From an uncultured Eggerthellaceae bacterium (GTDB lineage Bacteria; Actinomycetota; Coriobacteriia; Coriobacteriales; Eggerthellaceae), in contig CAMOUE010000090.1 of NCBI GenBank assembly GCA_946626265.1, positions 1 to 8,645 on the forward strand: a DNA stretch of 8,645 nucleotides. The letters run 5' to 3'. The position numbers were made by a program, and so were the translations under genes. This document shows positions 1 to 7,096 of the stretch, one piece after another. A model generated the notes under the pieces. The model saw only the letters and a program-made list of their open reading frames with translations. It was not told the origin of the DNA and made no database searches. The first letter of the stretch is position 1. Each line of letters opens with the position of its first letter.

Positions 1-47
1 GCCTGCGGGAGTTCCTGCTCCGTTGCCCGCGGGAGGTCCTGCTCCGG
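1..47 (-). repeat. 24-nt direct repeat in the 3' part of the minus-strand gene
   Basis: Two adjacent copies of a 24-nt unit (the second one base short because the window ends) encode PEQDLPRA and TEQELPQ(A). The unit probably continues outside the window as a Pro/Glu/Gln-rich tail. Only two copies are visible, so the total copy number is unknown. Confidence 0.55.
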
Positions 48-803
48 CTTGGCAGCATCGTCGTCTTCCGGAGAGACGCAAGCGCCTGCATCCGACAAGC
101 GGGCTACAAAATCATGGGAAACCTGCCGAAGCTTCGGCGGAAGCGCCGGAGACCCTATGTAGTGCTGCAGCAGAAACTCGATATGGTTGCCAGGATTGGC
201 GGCAGCGTCGTTCACGAAACGCGTCAGCACGCCGTCGAGGATGTTTCGCCCAACGGTGCTGCCGAGTTCGATCGCTCTCATAGGCAAGCCGACACCTATC
301 GGAACCTCAACGAATTCTGCGAGATCCTTGCCGATTTCAATGGAATCGAACACGCTCACGTTGGTCAGGTCCTCGGCGATGTCGAATTCCCGAGCTTTCG
401 ACGAGGCGAACCGCGAATCCACCAGGGTGTAGGGGTCCGCCAGCAGAAAAGCCGTCTCGACCGCGGTGATGGCGATGTTCATCTGCGCGAGAGGCCATTT
501 TTTCACAGACCATTTCATGTCGGCGAACCAGTACTCGAAAGACGAGCGTCCGTCCCCCTCGCCCGTCTTGACAAGCTTGGAGCGCCAGCCATCCCCCACG
601 AGGTACGTGGCGGCCTCGCTGTCGATGACGTTTATACCAGAGCCGCGGGGCACGCGCGCTTTCACGCGTTTGGTCATTTCTCCCAGCTCGGCGGAATTGA
701 GCACGAACCTCGAGGCGCTCCGGTAAAAGTAGGCGTTTCGCCGCACGATGGAACCCTCGCGTTCGAGCGCATCGAAATCAACTTTACGTCGCGCAGCAGC
801 CAC
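1..803 (-). CDS. Hypothetical protein, 5' part (3' end outside the window)
   Basis: I do not recognise this protein. Reading the minus strand from GTG at 803 gives an open frame of 267 codons to the left edge with no stop. An in-frame TGA at 812-810 limits the start to GTG 803 or later. The product has no signal peptide or membrane segment, so it is probably cytoplasmic. It opens basic (AAARRKVDFDALEREGSIVRR), is mixed alpha/beta in composition in the middle (EYWFADMKWSVKKW, AITAVETAFLLADPYTLVDSRF), and ends in an acidic Pro/Glu/Gln-rich tail (SPEDDDAAKPEQ) that begins an 8-residue repeat. Coding character is supported by smooth amino-acid composition, GC-rich third positions and the absence of TTA, CTA and TCA codons. 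The plus-strand reading frames here are mirror images of it. A later GTG at 746 has a better ribosome-binding site (GAGGG at 758-754, 7-nt spacing), so the true start is uncertain. It is transcribed divergently from the operon to its right. Confidence 0.78.
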   Translation of the reverse strand, partial: MAAARRKVDFDALEREGSIVRRNAYFYRSASRFVLNSAELGEMTKRVKARVPRGSGINVIDSEAATYLVGDGWRSKLVKTGEGDGRSSFEYWFADMKWSVKKWPLAQMNIAITAVETAFLLADPYTLVDSRFASSKAREFDIAEDLTNVSVFDSIEIGKDLAEFVEVPIGVGLPMRAIELGSTVGRNILDGVLTRFVNDAAANPGNHIEFLLQHYIGSPALPPKLRQVSHDFVARLSDAGACVSPEDDDAAKPEQDLPRATEQELPQ

Positions 804-822
804 AAACCATCACACTCGTCTA

Positions 823-851
823 TACATACTTCAACATCGGGCATATGTGAA
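823..851 (-). promoter_or_regulatory. Candidate promoter for the minus-strand gene
   Basis: On the minus strand a TTCACA box (851-846, five of six matches to TTGACA) is followed by exactly 17 nt and then TATGTA (828-823, weak match to TATAAT). The predicted start of transcription lies about 13 nt before GTG 803. The upstream box overlaps the first two bases of the palindrome at 850-863, which would suit repression or autoregulation. This is a sequence match only. Confidence 0.35.
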
Positions 852-863
852 TTGTGAACAATT
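850..863. promoter_or_regulatory. 14-bp palindrome, candidate operator
   Basis: AATTGT-GA-ACAATT is a perfect inverted repeat with 6-bp arms and a 2-bp centre. It sits in the divergent intergenic region next to the candidate upstream box of the minus-strand promoter. It has the size and symmetry of a dimeric repressor site. No regulator gene is visible nearby, so the binding protein is unknown. Confidence 0.4.
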
Positions 864-1018
864 GTAACCTATTGGAGCGCGGGATTGCCGTCGCGCGAAC
901 CACGAGCAAGTCTCCCGACCCCGGTTTCCGGCTTTCACGCAATCCCTGCATTTCCTTCAGAATCAACCAGGTCTCGTGCAGTGGCGTGAAAACGTGAATT
1001 ATCAGGGTATCTGTCACA
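864..1018. other. Divergent intergenic region, no gene supported
   Basis: No convincing gene lies here. A 65-codon minus-strand frame (1017-820) runs through the candidate promoter and lacks a ribosome-binding site. The stretch contains inverted repeats GGGATTGC (881-888) with GCAATCCC (939-946), and CACGAG (901-906) with CTCGTG (973-978). It also contains a short CCGG-ttt-CCGG hairpin near 921-931, and TCACATA (1014-1020), which mirrors TATGTGA (844-850) at the other promoter. These could be protein sites or a structured transcript. I recognise no known riboswitch. Confidence 0.4.
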
Positions 1019-1047
1019 TAAACAACCCATTTCAGGGCCTTTACGAT
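1019..1047 (+). promoter_or_regulatory. Candidate operon promoter
   Basis: TAAACA (1019-1024, four of six matches to TTGACA), a 17-nt spacer and TACGAT (1042-1047, four of six matches to TATAAT, fitting TANNNT) form a plausible sigma-70-type promoter. Transcription would begin around 1054. That leaves a leader of about 35 nt before ATG 1089, which favours this start over ATG 1062. Confidence 0.4.
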
Positions 1048-1076
1048 ACTATTTACAGGTTATGCAAAGCATCGAA

Positions 1077-1082
1077 AGAAGG
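1077..1082 (+). promoter_or_regulatory. Ribosome-binding site that decides the start at 1089
   Basis: AGAAGG ends 6 nt before ATG 1089. The same motif abuts the in-frame ATG 1083 and lies downstream of ATG 1062, so it serves only the start at 1089 well. ATG 1062 has just an AGG two bases upstream. Confidence 0.55.
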
Positions 1083-1088
1083 ATGAGG

Positions 1089-4007
1089 ATGGAACGTACT
1101 TCGAGAAGCGTGTCGCGAACCCTCGCGGCGATTGCATGCGCACTCGCGTTCACGGTAGCTTTCGCAGCGCCTCAGCTCGCGTTTGCCGACGAAGCAGTTG
1201 TCGAAGAACCCGACGTCAGCGCGGTGAACCCTGCCCCTGCCGTGCCGGAGCAAACCGTCGACGGCGCTACAAGCCGCAACGCCGCACAAGCAGGTGACAA
1301 CATTGCGGACAGTGTCGAACCTGCCGCAATGGGCGAAAGCCAGGCATCTACGCCGAGCGGCGAGGCAAGCGATGCGCAGCCTTCCGCAGTTGGCACCGCG
1401 CAAACGCTCGGGCAAGCCGACGAAACCGACGCCGTGCAAACGACCGGGCAACCTTCTGCGGCGGACACCGAGCAGATTTCTGAGCCGGCCCCCGCGAACG
1501 ACGCGCCTACGCCTCTCGAGAAGGACGAGCCCACGGCCGCTGATGGGCGCATGGCCACTGATGAGCCCGCAGCCGCTGACAAGCCCGCAGCCTCTGGCGG
1601 GCCCACGGCCGCTGACAAGTCCACGGTTGCCGCAGGGCCCGCATCGGCAGACAAGCCCGCAAAGCCGGTAAAGCCGACTGCGGCCGCGACCGCAGCCAAA
1701 CCGGAGGCCACCAAGCCAGTTGCGACCGCCAAGCCGACCGCAACCAAATCCACGTCTTCCATCAAGACGCAGGCAGCCGCGCCGGCAAAGATGACGGCTG
1801 CGACCGCCAAAGCGGCTGCCAAAACGACCGCCGAGAAGGCAACCAAGAAGGCGGCCGTCACCACCCAGGCGACGAAGGCCCCACAGCTCCAGTACCGCGC
1901 ACACGTCCAGAAAGTCGGCTGGCAGCCGTGGGTCACGTCCGGCAAGATGGGAACCTCCGGCCGCTCGCTGCGCGTCGAAGCGCTCCAGATCAAGCTGCTG
2001 AACAACCCCGGCGGCTCCATCCAATACCAAGCTTACGTCCAGGGCATCGGCTGGCAGAACGTCTTCGCCGACGGCGACAAGGCAGGCACCTCCGGCCAGG
2101 CCCGCCGCCTCGAGGCCCTGCGCATCGCCCTCATCGGCGACATTTCCAAAACCTATGACATCCAGTACCGCGGCCACGTCCAGGGCATCGGCTGGCAGAA
2201 ATGGACGAAGAACGGCGCCACGGCCGGCACGGTCGGCGAGAACCGCCGTCTCGAGGCCCTCGAGATAAAACTCGTGAAAAAAGCCAAGAAGACCCCCGAC
2301 AACGAAGGTATCGTCGGCGTGCACTACAACTCGCATGTCCAGAGCATCGGCTGGCAGCCGTTCGTGCGCGACGGCGCCGTCGCCGGCACGTCGGGCCGCT
2401 CCCTGCGCGTCGAGGCAACCCGCATCTACCTGGACAAGGGCAAGTATTCCGGCAACCTGAGCTATCGCGCCCATGTCCAGAACATCGGCTGGCAGAAATG
2501 GGGCTCGGAGGGCTCGCTCGCCGGAACGCACCATCAGTCCAAGCGCGTCGAGGCGTTCCAGATCAAGCTCACCGGCGAAATCTCGAAGTACTACGACATC
2601 GCCTACCGCACCCATGCACAGAGCGTCGGCTGGCAACCCTGGACCTACAACGGCGGCGTAGCCGGTACGCACGGCCGCAGCCTGCGCCTCGAGGCACTGC
2701 AGATCAAGCTCATCAAGAAGGGCACGAACCAGACCGTTTCCGACGGCGTCTATTACATCACCACGACTGCCGACGTCTCGAGCGCCATCGACGACCCCGA
2801 CGGCAAGACGAACCAGAACGTCCAGGCGCAAATCCACACCATCAACGCCAACTCCCTCAACCAGCGCTACATGCTGCGCACCGAGGGCAAGAACCTCGTG
2901 AGCCTCCAGTCGGTCGCCTCGGGCCTGTACCTCGCCGACAAGGGCGGCAAGGTCGTCCAGGTCGGCGACTCCAAGGCCGCCGCCAACCGCTGGAAAGTCT
3001 CGTTCGACGGCGGCTTCGTCCTCACGAACGCGTCGTCGGGCAAGGTGCTGTCCGTCAACGGTTCCAAGGTCACGAACGGCTCCAAGATCGTCACGGCCAA
3101 GAAGGGCTCCTATGACAACGCGAAGCGCTGGACCTTCGCCGGCACGCGCCTGATTCCCAACGGCTATTTCGAGATCCAATCGCGCCTCGGCGGCTACCTC
3201 AACGTCGAGGACGGCGCCTACTACAACGGCGCGAACATCCAGACGGCCAGCCGCAACAACAGCGGCTCCCAGCGCTTCCACGTCACCGCCACGGGCAGCG
3301 ACTACCGCATCGACAACTGCAAGTCCTTCCGCACGCTCGACGTGAGCGGTGCGAGCAAATCCGCCGGCGCCAACGTCATCCAGTACGGTTGGGAGTCGCA
3401 TCCTGCGCAGAAGTGGAGCGCCGAGATGAACCGCGCCGGCTACATCGTCTTCACGAACAAGAACTCCGGCAAGGCCCTGCAAGTCGCAGGCGGCTCGAAC
3501 GTCCAGCTCGGCAACCGCAACGTGAACGCCGGGAGCCAGAACTGGCGCCTCGTCCAGTCCTCCAACTGGAGCCTGACGGGCGATTCGGCGCTCGACCGCG
3601 GCATCGCGTCGGAGTTGAGCGAGTACACGTCGCTTTCCGAATGCTTCTACCATGTCGCCGGCGATTTCAGCTACATCAGCGGCAGCAAGTTCTACGGCGG
3701 ATCGGCCTACGTCGACGAGAGCGACACGGTCGAGTTCGCCAAGGAGATGCTCAGCGACGGCGGCGGCAACTGCTACCGCTTCGCCAGCCTGTTCATGTGG
3801 CTCGCGCGCGGTCTCGGCTACGATGCCGACACGATGTCGGGTTGGGTGGTCGGCTACTCCGGCAACCAGGCCCCGCACGGGTGGACCCAGGTCTACGAGG
3901 ATGGCGACACGTACGTCTGCGATCCCGACATGCAGCATGAGATGCCGGGCTACGGCTGGTACTGGACCACGTACGACACGTCGCCGACCGCTTACTACTT
4001 CTGGTAG
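1089..4007 (+). CDS. Secreted ChW-repeat / ricin-trefoil / transglutaminase-like surface protein
   Basis: The start at ATG 1089 gives 972 residues; ATG 1062 or 1083 would add nine or two. A signal peptide spans residues 1-33 (arginine-rich start, Ala/Leu/Phe core, LAFA then DE), with cleavage expected after Ala33. Residues 34-266 form a low-complexity stalk, acidic first and Lys/Ala/Thr-rich later. Residues 267-541 hold six ChW repeats, each with a GWQ motif; in other Gram-positive surface proteins such repeats are thought to aid surface association. Residues 550-823 look like two ricin-type beta-trefoils, usually sugar-binding, with typical SGKVLSVNGS and SGKALQVAGG strands. Residues about 836-972 form a transglutaminase-like domain with Cys895 (GGNCYRF), His930 (APHGWTQ) and Asp945 (CDPDM). 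This could be a cross-linker, amidase or protease. It is the first gene of the operon, 24 nt before the acyltransferase. The domain calls rest on motifs I can see; the function is inferred. Confidence 0.9.
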   Translation: MERTSRSVSRTLAAIACALAFTVAFAAPQLAFADEAVVEEPDVSAVNPAPAVPEQTVDGATSRNAAQAGDNIADSVEPAAMGESQASTPSGEASDAQPSAVGTAQTLGQADETDAVQTTGQPSAADTEQISEPAPANDAPTPLEKDEPTAADGRMATDEPAAADKPAASGGPTAADKSTVAAGPASADKPAKPVKPTAAATAAKPEATKPVATAKPTATKSTSSIKTQAAAPAKMTAATAKAAAKTTAEKATKKAAVTTQATKAPQLQYRAHVQKVGWQPWVTSGKMGTSGRSLRVEALQIKLLNNPGGSIQYQAYVQGIGWQNVFADGDKAGTSGQARRLEALRIALIGDISKTYDIQYRGHVQGIGWQKWTKNGATAGTVGENRRLEALEIKLVKKAKKTPDNEGIVGVHYNSHVQSIGWQPFVRDGAVAGTSGRSLRVEATRIYLDKGKYSGNLSYRAHVQNIGWQKWGSEGSLAGTHHQSKRVEAFQIKLTGEISKYYDIAYRTHAQSVGWQPWTYNGGVAGTHGRSLRLEALQIKLIKKGTNQTVSDGVYYITTTADVSSAIDDPDGKTNQNVQAQIHTINANSLNQRYMLRTEGKNLVSLQSVASGLYLADKGGKVVQVGDSKAAANRWKVSFDGGFVLTNASSGKVLSVNGSKVTNGSKIVTAKKGSYDNAKRWTFAGTRLIPNGYFEIQSRLGGYLNVEDGAYYNGANIQTASRNNSGSQRFHVTATGSDYRIDNCKSFRTLDVSGASKSAGANVIQYGWESHPAQKWSAEMNRAGYIVFTNKNSGKALQVAGGSNVQLGNRNVNAGSQNWRLVQSSNWSLTGDSALDRGIASELSEYTSLSECFYHVAGDFSYISGSKFYGGSAYVDESDTVEFAKEMLSDGGGNCYRFASLFMWLARGLGYDADTMSGWVVGYSGNQAPHGWTQVYEDGDTYVCDPDMQHEMPGYGWYWTTYDTSPTAYYFW
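1527..1670 (+). repeat. Four 36-nt tandem repeats in the stalk of the surface protein
   Basis: Four in-frame 36-nt units (1527-1562, 1563-1598, 1599-1634, 1635-1670) encode EPTAADGRMATD, EPAAADKPAASG, GPTAADKSTVAA and GPASADKPAKPV. Each is made of two 6-residue half-units around a Pro-x-Ala-Asp core. The repeats lie at residues 147-194, where the stalk changes from acidic to basic. Such tracts usually vary in copy number between strains. Confidence 0.75.
1887..2711 (+). repeat. Six ChW repeats arranged as two triplets
   Basis: Repeat starts are 1887, 2019, 2160, 2319, 2457 and 2598; each unit is 37 or 38 residues. The consensus is Y-x-x-H-V-Q-x-I-G-W-Q-x-W, then an AGT-G motif, then RR(L/V)EAL-I-L. 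The pre-linkers of repeats 3 and 6 match (GDISKTYD and GEISKYYD), and a Lys-rich linker (KKAKKTPDN) separates repeats 3 and 4. This indicates that a three-repeat block was duplicated. Confidence 0.85.
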
Positions 4008-4031
4008 GCAACCGCTTAAGGACCAGCCCTC

Positions 4032-5444
4032 GTGGTTTTCAGCTCCCTGTCGTTCATATGCGTGTTCTTGCCCGCGGTGTTCCTGCTCCATCAGGTAATA
4101 CCGGGATTCAAGGGCAAGAACGCGCTCCTCATCGTCGCAAGCCTGCTGTTCTACGCGTACGGCGAGCCGGTCTACATTGTCTTGATGATCATCTCGACGC
4201 TGTTCAACTGGCTGTTCGGCTTGCTTATCGGCAGAACAGACCAACCAGGCCAGCGCAAGGCATGGGTCGCCGCCTCGGTCGTCGTGAACCTCGCGTTCCT
4301 CGGCGTGTTCAAGTACGCCGGCATGGCCGTGGGCACGATCGACGCGCTTTTCGGCGCCAACATCCCAGACCCCGGCATCAGCTTGCCCATCGGCATCTCG
4401 TTCTACACGTTCCAGGCCATGAGCTACGTCATCGACGTGTACCGCAACGACGTGCAAGCGCAGCGCAGCTATCCCAAGGTGCTGCTCTACATCGCATTCT
4501 TCCCGCAGCTCATCGCCGGCCCCATCGTCAAGTACCACGACGTCGAGCAGCAGCTCGCGCAGCGCCACGCCGACCTGCACGACATCGCGGCGGGATTCCG
4601 CCGCTTCTGCATCGGGCTCGGCAAGAAGGTGCTCGTGGCCAACACGATGGCCGTCGCCGTCGACAGCATCTATGCTGCACAGCTCGACCACATCAACATC
4701 GCCGTCGCCTGGATCGCCGCGCTGGCGTACCTCATGCAGATCTACTTCGATTTCAGCGGCTACTCGGACATGGCAATCGGCATGGCGCGCATGTTCGGCT
4801 TCACCTACCAGGAGAACTTCAAGTACCCGTACGCCTCGCCCTCGGTGAAGGTGTTCTGGCGCCGCTGGCACATCAGCTTGTCGACTTGGTTCAGGCTCTA
4901 CGTGTACTTCCCGCTCGGCGGTAACCGCAAAGGCCGGCCGCGTACCGTCTTCAACAAGATGATGATTTTCTTCCTGTGCGGCCTGTGGCATGGCGCAAGC
5001 TGGACGTTCGTCGTCTGGGGCCTCATCCACGGCCTGTTCCTGCTCATCGAGGAATACCTTCCCATCCACAAGTTGCCGAAGCCGGTCGGCGTCGTCTACA
5101 CGCTGCTCGTCGTGACGGTCGCGTTCGTGCTGTTCCGCGCCGACAGCTTCGAGCAGGGCGGATGGATCATCTCCCAGATGTTCACCGGGTGGCATTTCGA
5201 GTACGCATGCGTCGAGCTCGCCATGCGCCAGCTCACGCCCCTGTTCATCGTCACGTTCCTCGTCGCCGTCGTGGCGGCGACGCCGGCGAAAGGCGCGCTC
5301 GAGCGCTTCGTCGACGATGCGCCCGACAACACGGTGGCGGCTCTCGAGACCGCGAGCTACGTCTTCGCGCTCGCGCTGCTGGCCTTGAGTTTGCTCAGCC
5401 TCTCCGGCGGCGGCTACAACCCGTTCATCTACTTCAGGTTCTAG
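4032..5444 (+). CDS. MBOAT-family membrane O-acyltransferase (AlgI/DltB type)
   Basis: The start is GTG 4032, with AAGGA at 4018-4022 as ribosome-binding site; the product is 470 residues, the usual size for AlgI-like proteins. It is a polytopic membrane protein that opens with the typical SLSFICVFLPAVFLLH segment. Family hallmarks are FDFSGYSDMAIG (from residue 239), ENFKYPY, then FWRRWHISLSTWFR with His280, and LCGLWHGASW with His320. This last histidine aligns with the invariant active-site histidine of the MBOAT superfamily. Known members take an acyl group from a cytoplasmic donor and pass it to an extracytoplasmic acceptor, as in alginate O-acetylation and teichoic-acid D-alanylation. 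The SGNH partner 13 nt downstream points to polysaccharide O-acetylation rather than D-alanylation, since no dltA, dltC or dltD gene is visible. The glycan substrate cannot be told from sequence. The name algI is withheld because the polymer is unlikely to be alginate. Confidence 0.93.
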   Translation: MVFSSLSFICVFLPAVFLLHQVIPGFKGKNALLIVASLLFYAYGEPVYIVLMIISTLFNWLFGLLIGRTDQPGQRKAWVAASVVVNLAFLGVFKYAGMAVGTIDALFGANIPDPGISLPIGISFYTFQAMSYVIDVYRNDVQAQRSYPKVLLYIAFFPQLIAGPIVKYHDVEQQLAQRHADLHDIAAGFRRFCIGLGKKVLVANTMAVAVDSIYAAQLDHINIAVAWIAALAYLMQIYFDFSGYSDMAIGMARMFGFTYQENFKYPYASPSVKVFWRRWHISLSTWFRLYVYFPLGGNRKGRPRTVFNKMMIFFLCGLWHGASWTFVVWGLIHGLFLLIEEYLPIHKLPKPVGVVYTLLVVTVAFVLFRADSFEQGGWIISQMFTGWHFEYACVELAMRQLTPLFIVTFLVAVVAATPAKGALERFVDDAPDNTVAALETASYVFALALLALSLLSLSGGGYNPFIYFRF

Positions 5445-5457
5445 GGGGGGTGCGATC

Positions 5458-7080
5458 ATGACTGCCAAACCGAAAACCCCCGCCCATGCGAAGGAACAAC
5501 CCGAAGGCGGTGCTTGGGACCACGCGACGGCGGGCACGTACGTCGACCAGTGCACACCACGTACCCTGGTGCTCGGCGTGCTCATCGTCGCGCTCGTCGT
5601 CGCGATCGTCCCGTCGGTCGGCATGCTCTTCGCGCGCACCGATTCGACGACCGAGAACCGCGAGCTCGCAGCTCCCCCGACGCTGTTCGCCGAAGACGGG
5701 GCGTTCAACTGGAACGTCCTCGCCGATTCTGGCACGTATTTCGACGACCATTTCGCACTGCGAAACCAGCTCGTCACCGCGAACGCGAAACTGCGCGCGT
5801 CGCTCGGCGCATCGGCCACCGACCAAGTCGTCGTCGGAACCGACGACTGGCTGTACTACGGCGGCACGCTGCCGGACTACCTCGGCCAATCCGCGCTTTC
5901 CGACCGCACGCTGCTCAACATCACGCACAACCTCTCGCTCGCGCAGCGGTACGCCGAATCGCAAGGCGCCGCGTTCCTGTTCACCATCGCGCCGAACAAG
6001 AACTCTCTGTACGACGGGCATATGCCCTACTACTACGTCGCCTCGCCCGACGCGAGCAACGCGGAACGGCTCAAGCCCCTCCTCGACGAGGCCGGCATCA
6101 ACTACTTCGACCTGTTCGACCTGTTTGGGAACGAGGGCGGCCTGTCCGGGAGCGGGGGCGACCCATCCGGGAGCGAGGGCAGCCTGTACTACCTGCTTCG
6201 CGATACGCACTGGGACAACCGTGGTGCCCTCGTCGCGACGCAGGCCATGTTCGACGCCCTCGGGCGCGAAAGGCTCCCGTTGGGCATCGACGATGCGACC
6301 GCGCGCGACGACTTCACGGGGGACCTCGAGAGCATGCTGTACCCGAACGCGCCGCGCACCGAGACGCAATGGTACTTCGCGGGCTACGATGACCTGGCGA
6401 ACAACACGGGATCGCTCTGGTCCTACGTGAAAGGTGCAGACGTCACCGACAGCAGCATCGTCACCGAGTCCCCAACGGGAACCGGCTCGCTGCTCATGTT
6501 CCGCGATTCGTTCGGCAACGCCCTGCTCCCGCTTTGGGCCGCGAGCTACAAAGACGCTTCGTTCACGAAGCTCGTGCCCTACAACCTGGGCGCGCTTGCC
6601 AAATCCCCCGCCGATACCGTGGTGATCGAGCGCGCGGAGCGGCACGTCGATTACCTGGCGAAAAACCCGCCGATCATGCCGAACCCGACCGTCACGCTCA
6701 AGGGGACGCTTCCGGCGGAGCCAGATGCCGCAACGGGCAACGCGTCGCTCGAGCTCTCGCTCAACGGGCCCTACCTGGTCGTTACGGGCGCCGTCGACCA
6801 AGCCAGCCTCCCCGCCGGCACGATCACGGACCAAACCCGCTTCCTCGTCTCCATCGAGCAGCCAGGAAACCAGCCTGCCGTTTACGATTCGTTTTGGCAA
6901 AGCGCCGTTTCTGGGGAAGAGATTGTGAACGACTTTGGATATCAAACCTATATCGCAAGAGAAGGTCTAGACTTAACGAATGCGATTGTTCGCACGTACG
7001 CCATCACTGACGGCAAGCCCCTGTGCCTGTCCGTGCAGCAAGGTGTACAGACGGACGGACAGGCAGCAGAAACGCAATAG
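5458..7080 (+). CDS. AlgX/AlgJ (DHHW)-like SGNH O-acetyltransferase partner
   Basis: The start is ATG 5458, 13 nt after the acyltransferase stop, with a G-run as a weak ribosome-binding site; the product is 540 residues. A cytoplasmic head of about 36 residues is followed by one membrane span (37-58), placing the rest outside. Family motifs appear in order: ENRELAAPP (66-74), YFDDHFALRNQL (94-105), GTDDWLYY (127-134), RDTHW with Asp249 and His251, and MFRDSFGN with Ser351. Ser, His and Asp make an SGNH-type triad. In the AlgJ/AlgX family this domain transfers acetyl groups to a polysaccharide. A further region of about 145 residues, probably beta-rich, follows and may bind the substrate; its identity is uncertain. 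A 21-nt repeat inserts a Gly/Ser loop just before the DTHW motif. The last 40 codons are AT-richer than the rest and hold the only TTA and CTA codons of the operon. Confidence 0.9.
   Translation: MTAKPKTPAHAKEQPEGGAWDHATAGTYVDQCTPRTLVLGVLIVALVVAIVPSVGMLFARTDSTTENRELAAPPTLFAEDGAFNWNVLADSGTYFDDHFALRNQLVTANAKLRASLGASATDQVVVGTDDWLYYGGTLPDYLGQSALSDRTLLNITHNLSLAQRYAESQGAAFLFTIAPNKNSLYDGHMPYYYVASPDASNAERLKPLLDEAGINYFDLFDLFGNEGGLSGSGGDPSGSEGSLYYLLRDTHWDNRGALVATQAMFDALGRERLPLGIDDATARDDFTGDLESMLYPNAPRTETQWYFAGYDDLANNTGSLWSYVKGADVTDSSIVTESPTGTGSLLMFRDSFGNALLPLWAASYKDASFTKLVPYNLGALAKSPADTVVIERAERHVDYLAKNPPIMPNPTVTLKGTLPAEPDAATGNASLELSLNGPYLVVTGAVDQASLPAGTITDQTRFLVSIEQPGNQPAVYDSFWQSAVSGEEIVNDFGYQTYIAREGLDLTNAIVRTYAITDGKPLCLSVQQGVQTDGQAAETQ
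6127..6186 (+). repeat. 21-nt tandem repeat encoding a Gly/Ser loop in the SGNH protein
   Basis: Units at 6127-6147, 6148-6168 and 6169-6186 (partial) encode GNEGGLS, GSGGDPS and GSEGSL. All stay in frame. The tract lies about 15 codons before the catalytic Asp249-x-His251 motif, so a change in copy number would lengthen or shorten a loop beside the active site without breaking the frame. Confidence 0.75.
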
Positions 7081-7096
7081 ATCGAAAGGAACCATC

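Noticed and set aside
114..857. A 247-codon plus-strand frame opposite the minus-strand gene
   Set aside because: It is the mirror frame of the minus-strand gene, His/Arg-rich, with no ribosome-binding site, and it runs through the intergenic palindrome.
820..1017. A 65-codon minus-strand frame in the intergenic region
   Set aside because: It lacks a ribosome-binding site and contains the candidate promoter and palindrome for the real minus-strand gene.
4032..5444. DltB of a teichoic-acid D-alanylation operon
   Set aside because: No dltA, dltC or dltD gene is adjacent, and the partner carries AlgX/AlgJ-type DTHW and RDSF motifs instead.
1053..5819. A 1588-codon open frame on the minus strand
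   Set aside because: It is the exact antisense register of the ChW and MBOAT genes, open only because TTA, CTA and TCA are absent from them. Its translation is low-complexity Arg/Gly/Val/Asp-rich with no domain.
5434..6945. A 503-codon minus-strand frame
   Set aside because: It is the antisense register of the SGNH gene, and its translation shows no recognisable motifs.
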